From an uncultured Oscillospiraceae bacterium (GTDB lineage: Bacteria > Bacillota > Clostridia > Oscillospirales > Ruminococcaceae): a stretch of DNA of 64,000 bases. Positions 1-7,588 of this stretch are shown here, in pieces. The translations under genes were made by a program, and so were the position numbers. The stretch covers positions 186,001-250,000 of the forward strand of contig CAKSIT010000001.1 of the NCBI GenBank assembly GCA_934462925.1, read 5' to 3'. The notes below the pieces were generated by a model. The model worked only from the letters and a program-made list of their open reading frames with translations. It was not told the DNA's origin and did no database searches. Each line of letters begins with the position of its first letter. The stretch's first letter is position 1.

Positions 1-164
1 TGCCTGCGCGGGCGGTCGGTTGCCCGACAGGGCAAAAGGCGCTGGCGAGCGCAGCGAGCCGCTATCCGACAGAATGTCGGGGGCTATAGGCGATTGCTTG
101 GCGCAATGAGCCTTTTGCACCGACAAATTGTCGGTATGGAATTTTTGTGTTGTCACACGGGTAA

Positions 165-297
165 ATGCGAGGACCAAACCCTTCGGGAGAGGGGGAAAAA
201 CAAAATCCGACAAAAATCGGCATTTCCCCCTCTCCCTACGGGTTTCTCCTCGCGCTCCTAATCCCCTCTCCCTCTCCCCCTTTGCCGATTTTTCACA
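165..297 (-). repeat. hairpin repeat unit, left-arm copy
   Basis: This is a unit of roughly 135 bp. On the minus strand it has a G-rich lead (AAATCGGCAAAGGGGGAGAG), the linker GGAGCGCGAGGAGAAACCCG, and a perfect-looking stem GGGAGAGGGGGAA / TTCCCCCTCTCCC around a loop with CCGATTTTTGTCGG. It is the uninterrupted counterpart of 628-835 and is related to 2339-2475. It is a dispersed, REP-like repeat with no coding content. Confidence 0.8.
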
Positions 298-627
298 ACC
301 TTACGCCTTGCAATATTTTCGCAACTACTGTATGTGCTTCATTCGACGCGCTAAACTGCTCCCCCTATTACTTACGCGACTTCCGAGCATAAGTGATAAG
401 GGGAACTTTGTAGTATAGAGGTTGATGTTATACGCCCAAGCAACGGCAAAAATGAATTGCCTACAAACACTAATCCATACGCCAAAGCGAAGCAAGGCGT
501 ACGCAACCACGTGTAAATTGCATAAATTACAAACCACGTAATACATCGTGCGACAAGTCTACGCCAAGCAGGGCAACTCTCGCTAAGAACTACAATATAA
601 TGTTGCAAAATCAGCTTAATTATGTGG
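298..627. other. AT-richer core between the inverted-repeat arms
   Basis: This stretch of about 330 bp separates the two arms and is visibly richer in A+T than its surroundings. No ORF has both a plausible ribosome binding site and protein-like composition. A near-palindrome TGTAAATTGCATAAATTACA sits around 511-530. I see no transposase fragment and no RNA gene. If the whole structure is a mobile element, this is its unique core. Confidence 0.5.
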
Positions 628-835
628 AGCGTGAAAAATCGGCAAAGGGGGAGAGGGAGAGGGTGCGAACACGATGTTCGCACAGTTGCCCCAAAAGCGC
701 CGCACGACGCGGCGCAACTAAGGGCAACATGGATTAGGAGCGCGAGGAGAAACCCGTAGGGAGAGGGGGAAATGCCGATTTTTGTCGGATTTTGTTTTTC
801 CCCCTCTCCCGAAGGGTTTGGTCCTCGCACCTGCC
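628..835 (+). repeat. hairpin repeat unit, right-arm copy, interrupted
   Basis: This is the plus-strand copy of the unit at 165-297. The lead (628-663) and the stem-loop part (about 731-835) are separated by an insertion of roughly 67 bp that the other two copies lack. The stem is GGGAGAGGGGGAA at about 758-770 pairing with TTCCCCCTCTCCC at about 797-809. It is non-coding. Confidence 0.8.
664..731. repeat. nested hairpin insertion in the right arm
   Basis: This sequence is present only in the right-arm copy of the hairpin unit. It is itself built of hairpins: GCGAACACGATGTTCGC, then GTTGCCC ... GGGCAAC enclosing GCGCCGC ... GCGGCGC. It looks like a small palindromic element inserted into a larger palindromic element. 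Exact ends and a target duplication are not clear by eye. Confidence 0.55.
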
Positions 836-859
836 CGTGTGACAACACAAAAATTCCAT

Positions 860-1033
860 ACCGACAATTTGTCGGTGCAAAAGGCTCATTGCACCGAGCA
901 ATCGCCTTTAATCCCCCCGACATTCTGTCGGTTAATGGCTCACTGCGTTCGCATAGCGCAAAATGCCCACCGACTTTCGTCGGTTCAGCGGCTCGTTGCG
1001 CTCGCTAGCTCATATAGCCCTGTCGGGCTTCCG
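860..1033. repeat. array of short CCGACA-N3-TGTCGG palindromes
   Basis: Palindromes occur at about 860 (CCGACAATTTGTCGG), 918 (CCGACATTCTGTCGG), 969 (CCGACTTTCGTCGG), and in degenerate form near 1018. Mirror copies lie at 66 and 120. Each is followed by a second dyad of the type GCTCATTGC..GCAATCGC, giving a unit of about 50-58 bp. The core bases of each palindrome differ while the arms are kept, so compensatory constraint on a hairpin or a binding site is plausible. Confidence 0.65.
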
Positions 1034-1140
1034 ACCGCTGCGCTCGGCGCGTATGCCCGCGTGTGATAGCCGCCGCTTTCCGCTTTTTTGCATTTACTTT
1101 TGCATTTGACCTTTCTCACGAGCCGATACGCAGGAAAACT

Positions 1141-2136
1141 ATGTTTGAACGGCTGCTGAAAAAAGATAAGAACGCAGAGCCGCTGTCCGAAATCTACGCC
1201 CGCAAATATAAGGACGGTCAGGTCGCAGAGGTTGAGAAAAAGCTGTTTTCCGAGCTTGACGGACTGTGCGGCGACTATGTTCGCCGTGCGAACTCCGCAA
1301 TTAACAGATGTTACACGGAATGCACGGATTTTCTTGTGAGATTGTCGCCGCAAATCGATTTTTATGTTGGCGCAAAGGACCTTTGTGAACGCGCCGCAAA
1401 GCTCGGGCTGCCCGTCTGCCGCCCTGAAATTGCTCCAAAGGAAAAACGCCTTTTTATCTGCCGCGATATGTACGACCCCGTTTTGTCAAACAAGACTGCG
1501 GCAATGGTTTTTCGCGGCGACGAAGCAAGGCCCGTTCTGACGAATGATTGCCGTCTTGACGATAACGTGAGGATTTTTCTGATAACCGGCACAAATAACG
1601 GCGGCAAAACGACGTTTATACGTGCTGCCGCCGTCAACAGAATACTGGCGCAGGCAGGGCTTAACGTTTGCGCAAGCGAGGCTGAGATTTCGCCCTGTTC
1701 CCATATTTTCACGCACTATCCGCTCGAGGAAAAGGTCGGGATAGATACCAGCCGTTTTACCGAGGAGTGCCGCGAGCTGAAGCGGACGATAGAGAGCGCC
1801 GACGAATACAGCCTTGTACTGCTCAACGAAAGCCTGTCCTCAACGAATCCCTACGACAGTATGATTATTGCGCAGGAGCTTCTGAAGATTTTTGCCGACA
1901 TTGGCTGCAGCCTGCTTTACACAACGCATATTTTAGAGATGACGGAAATACCCGATAAAATAAATGCAAACACCCCCAAAAGCCGCATAGGAACGCTCAC
2001 CGCAGAATGCGACGAAAGCGGCAGACCCACATACAGAATCACCCCCGCCACCCCCGATTTCTCCCGCAACGCTCAGTATATTTTTGAAAAATACGGCATC
2101 TCATTTGAAAAATATAAAAACAGCTCAAACAAATAA
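1141..2136 (+). pseudogene. MutS-like ATPase, probably missing its N-terminal part
   Basis: The 331-aa product, counted from ATG 1141 behind a weak AGGA, carries the C-terminal ATPase domain of the MutS superfamily. It has a Walker A GTNNGGKTTFIR at about residues 172-183. The Walker-B region reads LVLLNESLSSTNPYDS where family members have LVLLDE, so the Asp is Asn. TTHI follows. The part before the ATPase, LFSELDGLCGDYVRRANS and GLPVCRPEI, resembles the end of the lever/clamp region. The N-terminal half usual in clostridial MutS-related proteins is absent, and the sequence upstream of about 1060 is repeat DNA. I infer 5' truncation by the repeat element. A functional short ATPase cannot be excluded because the remaining frame is open. 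Confidence 0.6.
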
Positions 2137-2156
2137 AAATATCCAAGCATATACCG

Positions 2157-2243
2157 CCTAAAGTCACGGAGCTTGCCCAAAATCAACAAAATAAATTCGC
2201 AATCACATAATCCCCCGCGCATAAATTGCCTAAAGTCACGGAT
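2157..2243 (+). repeat. short direct repeat pair
   Basis: CCTAAAGTCACGGA occurs near 2157 and again near 2229, both preceded by an AT-rich stretch and an A/CCGC or ATTG context. The spacing is about 72 bp. No protein or RNA function is visible. It could be the remains of a duplicated insertion site. Confidence 0.5.
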
Positions 2244-2338
2244 TTAGCCCTCTGCCCTGTCAAGCCGCATACCTACAAAGAGTACCCCACCCGAAAGACC
2301 GCGCTGAAACAGCCGCGGGGCTTGTCCCACGCGGCAAC

Positions 2339-2475
2339 AAGAAAAATCGACAAGGGGGTGAGGGTTGAGGGGAAAGGGAGCGCGAGGGAAAACCCGTTTG
2401 GGAGAGGGGGAACGTCGATTTTTGTTCGGATTTTCTTTTTCCCCCTCTCCCAAGAGGGTGTTCCCTCGCAATGCA
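2339..2475 (+). repeat. third, solitary copy of the hairpin repeat unit
   Basis: It has the same order as the units in the inverted repeat: AAAAATCGACAAGGGGGTGA, then GGGAGCGCGAGGGAAAACCC, then the stem GGGAGAGGGGGAA / TTTCCCCCTCTCCC around a CGATTTTTGTTCGGATT loop, then TTCCCTCGCA. The sequence is diverged but the stem is kept. It is uninterrupted, so the unit exists outside the large inverted repeat and is a dispersed family. Confidence 0.75.
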
Positions 2476-2534
2476 GGGACATAGTATGTCCCAAAGCTGA
2501 AGCGCCGATAGCGCAGCTAGAAAATAAGTTAAGC

Positions 2535-2563
2535 GCCCCGCCTCTGGCAGGGGCATATTTTTT
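2535..2563 (+). terminator. intrinsic terminator-like hairpin
   Basis: GCCCC-GCC, loop TCT, GGC-A-GGGGC, then ATATTTTTT. It fits a plus-strand terminator well. The minus-strand reading ends in a looser T-rich tract and might also stop transcripts leaving the phage-like cassette. Confidence 0.55.
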
Positions 2564-2576
2564 CCGAGCATGGCGC

Positions 2577-2742
2577 GCCGCCTCCTGAGGCGCATTCCCG
2601 CATACAAACGCGCCAACACAAAACGCCGCCTCCCGAGGCGCATTCCCGCATACAAACGCGCCAACACAAAACGCCGCCTCCCGAGGCGCATTCCCGCGTG
2701 CAAACGCGCCAACACAAAACGCCGCGCCCCGCAGGCGCATTC
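2577..2742. repeat. 48-bp tandem repeat, 3 copies plus a partial
   Basis: Copies lie at 2577-2624, 2625-2672 and 2673-2720, with a diverged partial at 2721-2742. Each holds the dyad GCCTCCCGAGGC followed by an invariant stretch ending in CGCGCCAACACAAAAC. Copies 1 to 3 differ by only a few bases. There are no spacers, so this is not a CRISPR array. ORFs reading through it are 16-residue repeats of the unit and are not credible genes. Confidence 0.9.
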
Positions 2743-2774
2743 GCCCCCCGCCGAGCCGCGGCGTAAATTTCCCC

Positions 2775-2873
2775 GCGCCGAAGCGGCGCAAATTTCCCGC
2801 GCCGAAGCGGCGCAAAGCCCCTCGCGCCGAAGCGGCGCAAAGCCCCTCGCGCCGAAGCGGCGCAAAGCCCCCC
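2775..2873. repeat. 24/25-bp tandem hairpin repeat, 4 copies
   Basis: Copies lie at 2775-2798 (24 bp), 2799-2823, 2824-2848 and 2849-2873. The core is GCGCCGAAGCGGCGC, a stem GCGCC(G)/CGGCGC, followed by AAAGCCCCTC. On the minus strand each forms a stable hairpin with a TTC-type loop. The array ends 12 bp from the stop codon of the terminase gene, so it would lie in the 3' end of the phage-like transcript. Confidence 0.9.
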
Positions 2874-2884
2874 GCAAGGGCGTC

Positions 2885-4111
2885 CTACACCCTGAACAGC
2901 TGCCGCTCGAAGCGCTCGAGCGCATACTCCATAGCGTCAAGGCTGTCGATGTTGGTAGTGCCGTTGTCAAGGCGGACGTCCTTGTGGATGTCGCGCTCGT
3001 CCCAGACGGCGGTGCGGAGCGCCTCGATAACGTGCGGGCATTCGGCGCTTACGTGGAAGCGCCCCGCCGCAATAAGGCGGTTGAGCATATTTATTCGCGT
3101 GTTTATCGGCTTTTTGAGCGCGTTTTTTACCTCCAGCCTTACCGCGCGGCGAAAGCTCTTTACCAGCAGCTGCTCCGCGCTGTCGCAGTACGCCGCGCTC
3201 AGCACGGGGAAGCGCTCCCGCTCGCGCGTAACGTATTCCGTAAACGCCGCAATAAGGCTCTCTGCGGAGCGGTTGCGCGCGTCGTAGTATTCCGACAGAA
3301 CGTAAACGTTGTTGAAGCCCGCGTCAAACCCAACGTGAACAAACGCGCTTGCAGAGCCGTTGCCGCCGTAGTCCACCCCAACCGCCGAGGTTATGAGCCG
3401 CCCCTGCGCGAGCCGCTCCGCCAGCCGCTGCGGGGAGATTATGCACTCCTGCGTGAAGCCGTCGTACACTCTGCCCTCCGCAGCCACCCATTTGCCCAGT
3501 ATAAAGCGGTCGTAGAACACCCCGCAGAACTCCGCTTTCAGCTGCGCTATGTATTCGCGCGGCAGGAAGACGTTGTCGTCAAGCGTAAAGCGAAACGACA
3601 GCAGGTCAAGGGCGCTGTTGTCGAGATAGTCGCGCTTTACCCAGTGCGTGGGCGAGTCGGGGTTGGTGGTGGCGAACAGCTTTGCGCCGCGCTCGGACAG
3701 GCGCGAGAGCAGCATTACAAAAAAGTCCTCGCCAAAGAGCGTCAGCTCGTCGCAGTACGCACCGCGCAGGGTCATTCCGCGTATCTTGCTCTCCGCTTCG
3801 GCGTTCGCCGCGCCCTCGAGATAAACGCGCCTGCCGAACAGCCGCGCCTCCTTTTTGCTGAGCGAGTAGGTGAAGCTCCCGCCGAAAATGCCGCACATCG
3901 GCTCTAGCACGTTGCGCTTTAGCGTTGTGAGCGTCTTGCCCGCCATAAGGTAGCCGCTGCCGCACGGCGAACCCGCCACCCAGAATCCCCACATTATCAT
4001 TGAAATATAGGTCTTGCCGCTGCGCACGCTCCCCTCAAAAATGTTGAGCCTGCGCAGCCTGCCGTCCTTAAGCGCCAGCAGCGCCTGCCGCTGCTTTGGT
4101 GAAAGCGTCAA
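2885..4111 (-). CDS. terL: phage terminase large subunit (packaging ATPase/nuclease)
   Basis: The 408-aa protein is full length for the PBSX/SPP1-type large terminase. The ATPase half shows Walker A GSVRSGKT at residues 27-34, Walker B GAYCDE, and the coupling motif TTNPDSPTHWVK. The nuclease half shows acidic positions in GVDYGGNGSASAF, AYCDSAE and the C-terminal DSLDAMEYALE. All catalytic landmarks are present, so the motor looks functional: it would drive DNA into the prohead through the portal and cut it. The start overlaps the end of the upstream 85-aa gene by 4 bp. It is the last gene of the cassette, whereas in most tailed phages terL comes before the portal. Confidence 0.93.
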   Translation of the reverse strand: MTLSPKQRQALLALKDGRLRRLNIFEGSVRSGKTYISMIMWGFWVAGSPCGSGYLMAGKTLTTLKRNVLEPMCGIFGGSFTYSLSKKEARLFGRRVYLEGAANAEAESKIRGMTLRGAYCDELTLFGEDFFVMLLSRLSERGAKLFATTNPDSPTHWVKRDYLDNSALDLLSFRFTLDDNVFLPREYIAQLKAEFCGVFYDRFILGKWVAAEGRVYDGFTQECIISPQRLAERLAQGRLITSAVGVDYGGNGSASAFVHVGFDAGFNNVYVLSEYYDARNRSAESLIAAFTEYVTRERERFPVLSAAYCDSAEQLLVKSFRRAVRLEVKNALKKPINTRINMLNRLIAAGRFHVSAECPHVIEALRTAVWDERDIHKDVRLDNGTTNIDSLDAMEYALERFERQLFRV

Positions 4112-4365
4112 GCCCCGTCCTCCTCTCCGAGCGCGCGGTATTCTCCTATAAGCTCCGCCAGCTTTTCAGCCCTGCTGTCGTCGGTGTTCTCGCCAAGCAT
4201 TTCAAACACCAGCTTAAACACCTTTGCGAGCTTTTCAAGGTCCTTTTCCGCAAGCGCGCTTATAAGCTCCTCGTCCGTAAGCTTCTTTGCAAACATCTCC
4301 CCGAACTTTATGAACGTGCGGTTGTGCTTCTCAAAAAACTCGGCGGACGTGCATTTTTTTGTCAT
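4108..4365 (-). CDS. small helical protein before terL, possible terminase small subunit
   Basis: This 85-aa charged, mostly alpha-helical protein (KLTDEELISALAEKDLEKLA) is translationally coupled to terL by a 4-bp overlap. An AGGAG-type site precedes the ATG. I do not recognise its family. Position immediately upstream of terL is where the DNA-recognising small terminase subunit normally sits, but no helix-turn-helix is evident by eye. A chaperone or assembly role is equally possible. Confidence 0.6.
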   Translation of the reverse strand: MTKKCTSAEFFEKHNRTFIKFGEMFAKKLTDEELISALAEKDLEKLAKVFKLVFEMLGENTDDSRAEKLAELIGEYRALGEEDGA

Positions 4366-4425
4366 GCGTTTCTCCTTTCGGGCAGATTCCCGCGCGGCGT
4401 TTTGCAGCGCGCCGCGCGGGAGCTG

Positions 4426-5724
4426 TCAGTTCATTATGTCGTACTCTATCTTAAGCGTCTGCGACGCGGTTTTGGTTAGCGGCTGCGAGAGATTGTTTAT
4501 CGTCGCCATGTAGTTAGTGCAGCACATAAGCGCGGCATAGGACCTGCTCATTCTGTCGGTGTATTGCGCTATAGCGTAGGGCGGCTTTATTGCGGGGGCG
4601 TAGCACAGCTTCATCGGCAGGCCGTAGGTTATCACCTCGCCCTCGCACGAGAAGTTCTGGCAGTAGTTGCCGCCGTTTTTGCATATCCAGCTCATTATCG
4701 CACCGTTATGCACAAAAAAGCGCGAGTGTCCCTGAATCGCTGCGTCGTAGCTTCGCAGCAGCGCGCCGTCCATTGTAAACACGCGCGTGCCGCTGTTCGT
4801 CATAACGTAAACCTGCCCGTTGTATACCGCGGCGTTTACGGTGGTGTACCCGAGATACGGCAGCGTTACCGAGCCCTGTATCATGTCCTGCGGGTCTGTC
4901 ACCTTTGGCGCGCAGTAGCGTAGCGTTGTGCTGTCGCTGCCCGCGCTTTCGCAAGCGAAGCAGTAGATGCGCTCGTCGGCTGGGTTCACAAAGAACCACC
5001 CGTTGCCGTCGGTATTGAACGGCAGCTCTGCCACAGCGTCCGCATACCGGAAGCTCGCCGCGCTGTCGTTTATCTTAAGCCCCTGCGGCAGCGGGTGAGT
5101 AAAGGTGCGCAGCGTAAGCTTGTTTGCATTGAACAGCGCGAACGTAAATGTGTTAGACGAAAAGCACCCCACTACATACCCGAGCTGCCCGCCGCCCAGA
5201 AACGCGCGCGGCGACGAGGCGGCGGAAGCGGGCGTCAGCGGGTCGAACAGCATAGCGCCGTCCGCCGTTTCCGTTTCGTTGAAGCCAACGTTGCCGAAAA
5301 GCCTGTTGGTAAGCGCTATGCAGCGGATAGTGCCGTTAGCCTTGTCCGTTGCAAAGTCCCATGTAAAGTGGTAGCCGTTTTCGGTTTCGTAGCTTTCGTT
5401 AAGGTTAAGCGACCCGCGCATAACGTTGCTGCCCGAGTACGCGTCCCCCGCGAACCCCACGGGGTTTACCGCGGCAGGCAGCATAAAGTCGTCCGCGTCC
5501 TCCTTAACGGCGTTGCCAAGCAGCATTATACCGCCCAGCAGGTTTTTGTACATGGGCAGGTATCCGCCAAGCATTGCCGCCATGTCCCATTGCCCGAACA
5601 TACCCTGCCGCGGCGGCGCAAAGAGCCTGTTTATGGCGTTCGTCACCATGTTGCATTCTTCCGTTTGCGATATTACTCTGCCGCTTTTCGCGTCGCAGAG
5701 CGTTAAACGTGCCTTTCCCTTCAA
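4426..5724 (-). CDS. phage fibre/receptor-binding-like structural protein
   Basis: The 432-aa protein is rich in Gly, Asn, Thr, Tyr and aromatics. The N-terminal GKARLTLCDAKSGRVI resembles a small beta domain. From about residue 190 onward there are repeated short beta-strand patterns (YAFACESAGSDSTTLRY, GYTTVNAAVYNGQVYVMT) that resemble a propeller or beta-rich fibre. There is no signal peptide and no transmembrane segment. It starts 3 bp after the hub gene ends. A role in host attachment is inferred from position at the end of the structural block. The exact family is not recognised. Confidence 0.6.
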   Translation of the reverse strand: MKGKARLTLCDAKSGRVISQTEECNMVTNAINRLFAPPRQGMFGQWDMAAMLGGYLPMYKNLLGGIMLLGNAVKEDADDFMLPAAVNPVGFAGDAYSGSNVMRGSLNLNESYETENGYHFTWDFATDKANGTIRCIALTNRLFGNVGFNETETADGAMLFDPLTPASAASSPRAFLGGGQLGYVVGCFSSNTFTFALFNANKLTLRTFTHPLPQGLKINDSAASFRYADAVAELPFNTDGNGWFFVNPADERIYCFACESAGSDSTTLRYCAPKVTDPQDMIQGSVTLPYLGYTTVNAAVYNGQVYVMTNSGTRVFTMDGALLRSYDAAIQGHSRFFVHNGAIMSWICKNGGNYCQNFSCEGEVITYGLPMKLCYAPAIKPPYAIAQYTDRMSRSYAALMCCTNYMATINNLSQPLTKTASQTLKIEYDIMN

Positions 5725-5727
5725 AAA

Positions 5728-7224
5728 TCATTCCTCCCCTGTAAGTAAGCCCTCCGTGATTTTGCATACCGTAAAGTCCGCGTTCGAGAGAATCGCCCTG
5801 CCGAAAATCTCGCTGAACGCGCGCTTGTGCGAAGCCCCGCCGCCTGCGGTTATGCCGTGCGCCACTATCGTTGCAATAAGCTGCGCGGGCAGAATATACG
5901 CGCTGCCCGACTGCGCGCTCAGCTGCACGCGGATAGCGTTAAGCCCCTTTGGCAGCCCGTCCGCCAGAAAGTAGTAGTGCAGCAGCGGCTTGTCGCCGTT
6001 TGCGTTAAACCGGTGTACGGCCCTGCGCGGAATGCGCTCGCCGTTTACGTACACGTCTATAACAAGGCTCTCCGCCGTGCTGTTGGAAACCGTAAGGTTC
6101 ACGTCCAGCTGCGCGAACGTTTCTCCCGCCGCGTTAAACTCGAATACGGCGCAGTCCTCGGGCGTTTCGCTTATAATAAGCTGCGCGTCGTTGGTGTGCT
6201 TCAGGTACATTGCGCTAAGCCTGCTTTCAAGCGATTTAAGCGCGTTGATAAGGTCGTCCTCATGCACCACCGCGTCTGCGTAGCTGCGGTTTTTGGAGTG
6301 AAGCGTGGCGGTAAGCCCGCCGTCGTAGCGGTATTCCACCTCGCTCACCGTTATGGGGAATATCCCGCCGCCCTCGCTCAGCCTTATCGTGTCGCCCGCC
6401 TCGATAAAGGGCAGCCCCTGCATTTCAATATCCGCGCCGTAAAACACGAACGGCCGCAGCAGACTCAGCAGGGTATTCAGGCGCTTGCTCGTCATAAGCG
6501 GGTTGTAAAGCTCAAGCGTTGATATCTCCGCGCCGCTGCCCGCCGTAAGTTCCTCATCGCCCGTATCAGCCTTAACGCAGGTTATCACTGAGCGCGACAT
6601 ATTGCGGGCAATGTCAAAGCAGTTTTTTTCGTAAAGCGTAAAGTTCGTCATATCGCAGGTTTTCAGCGTAAGCGCGCCCTGCCTGTCGAACCTCGCGCAC
6701 GCCTTGTTAAGCGCCGCTATGTAGCCTATCATGTCGCGTACAGTCGCGTTTTCGGGCAGGGCGGTCACCTCGTGCGCCATGCCGCAGTCCGCGCAGGTAA
6801 TGCCGTATTGTTCGCATATATCGCGCAGAATCTCGTCAGCGCCGCAGGGGAGAGCCACCCCGCAGGAATACGCCCTGTCCAGCCCGTAGAACCTGTCGTA
6901 GCATACGATAGACGCGTTAGCGCCGCGCACGTATCGCCTTGCAACGTAAAACACGCCCAGCGGACACCACTCCTGCCCGTCGAAGCTTATATACGGGCGA
7001 ACCGCGTCGTTCACCTCGATACCGCCGCTGCACCGCGCGGTAAAGTAAAACCTGTTGGCGCAGGTCGTCCCGAGCGTGAACCAGTCGGGGTGCGCCACGT
7101 CGTCAAGCTCAAAGCCCGTTATCCTGTCGTCGAAAAACACCTGCGCGCCCGCTTCTATTTTACAGTAAACGTGCCGCCCGTTGTCCTGCGCCAGCGCCTT
7201 GAAGCGTTCCGTTACCTCTACCAT
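5728..7224 (-). CDS. tail hub / baseplate-like protein
   Basis: In this 498-aa protein the N-terminal 150 residues (DDRITGFELDDVAHPDWFTLGT, then SFDGQEWCPLGVFYVARR) resemble the hub domain of siphophage tail-associated proteins, where strands define a ring at the tail tip. The segment PFIEAGDTIRLSEGGG followed by VSEVEYRYDGGLTATLHSK is typical of such hubs. The C-terminal 170 residues look like a beta-sandwich carrying accessory domain. There is no peptidase motif. The cassette contains no tape-measure gene, so the hub would sit on a very short tail or directly on the neck. Assignment rests on sequence pattern and position. Confidence 0.65.
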   Translation of the reverse strand: MVEVTERFKALAQDNGRHVYCKIEAGAQVFFDDRITGFELDDVAHPDWFTLGTTCANRFYFTARCSGGIEVNDAVRPYISFDGQEWCPLGVFYVARRYVRGANASIVCYDRFYGLDRAYSCGVALPCGADEILRDICEQYGITCADCGMAHEVTALPENATVRDMIGYIAALNKACARFDRQGALTLKTCDMTNFTLYEKNCFDIARNMSRSVITCVKADTGDEELTAGSGAEISTLELYNPLMTSKRLNTLLSLLRPFVFYGADIEMQGLPFIEAGDTIRLSEGGGIFPITVSEVEYRYDGGLTATLHSKNRSYADAVVHEDDLINALKSLESRLSAMYLKHTNDAQLIISETPEDCAVFEFNAAGETFAQLDVNLTVSNSTAESLVIDVYVNGERIPRRAVHRFNANGDKPLLHYYFLADGLPKGLNAIRVQLSAQSGSAYILPAQLIATIVAHGITAGGGASHKRAFSEIFGRAILSNADFTVCKITEGLLTGEE

Positions 7225-7232
7225 GCTTCACC

Positions 7233-7577
7233 TCACTTTTCTCTCATCAGCAGTTTAACGCCGCCGTACATTGTCACGCCGTTCACCTGCGTAACGGCGG
7301 GCGCAGGCTCGTTTGTTATGTGAAAGTCGCTCTCCACCATGCCCTCGGGCGCTTGAAAGCGCACCCTCACAAATATCTCCTGCGTGAGCGCGCGCAGCTC
7401 CTTAAGCTCGCTTTCGGTAAGCAGCGCGAACTCCGCTTCTACCTCGTACTTCCTGCTCACAAGGTCTATAAGCATATCGCCCTGCGTGTTGTAGCGTATA
7501 TCGGTGCGGCGCGTCACCCTGTCCGCGCGTATAAGCCGCGCCCGCGTGAACGCCCTGCCGTTCAGTTCTATCGTCAT
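7233..7577 (-). CDS. small tail/neck-associated structural protein
   Basis: This 114-aa protein has a beta-rich pattern (ADRVTRRTDIRYNTQGDMLI, KYEVEAEFALLTESELKELR). Similar small proteins stand just before the tail hub in prophages of gut Clostridia. It starts 11 bp after the 38-aa ORF and ends 8 bp before the hub start. The function is a guess from position: neck, head-tail completion or tail tip. Confidence 0.6.
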   Translation of the reverse strand: MTIELNGRAFTRARLIRADRVTRRTDIRYNTQGDMLIDLVSRKYEVEAEFALLTESELKELRALTQEIFVRVRFQAPEGMVESDFHITNEPAPAVTQVNGVTMYGGVKLLMREK

Positions 7578-7588
7578 TGCGCCCTCCG

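Larger units (their letters stand above)
1..1050. repeat. giant imperfect inverted repeat, arms about 1-297 and 628-1050
   Basis: Reading 1-297 as its reverse complement reproduces 628-1050 with few mismatches. Examples are the block 165-263 against 731-835, 263-297 against 628-664, 66-134 against 860-932, and 1-60 against about 990-1048. The left arm may continue outside the window. The right arm carries an extra hairpin block (about 664-731) and an extra palindrome unit (about 935-1000). No gene is convincing inside: every ORF here is made of repeat sequence and occurs in mirrored frames. The layout suggests a mobile or palindromic element with very long terminal inverted repeats, or an inverted duplication. 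Which one cannot be decided from this window. Confidence 0.85.

Noticed and set aside
372..923. A 183-codon minus-strand ORF and several mirrored ORFs in the inverted repeat
   Set aside because: They consist of repeat sequence, appear in matching frames on both arms, lack ribosome binding sites and show no protein-like composition.
2577..2742. Possible CRISPR array
   Set aside because: Units are contiguous without unique spacers and no cas gene is present.
2570..3907. Long plus-strand ORF running through the tandem repeats and across terL
   Set aside because: Its first part is the 48-bp repeat translated, the rest is antisense to a clear terminase. Arg/Ala-rich composition is a GC-shadow effect.
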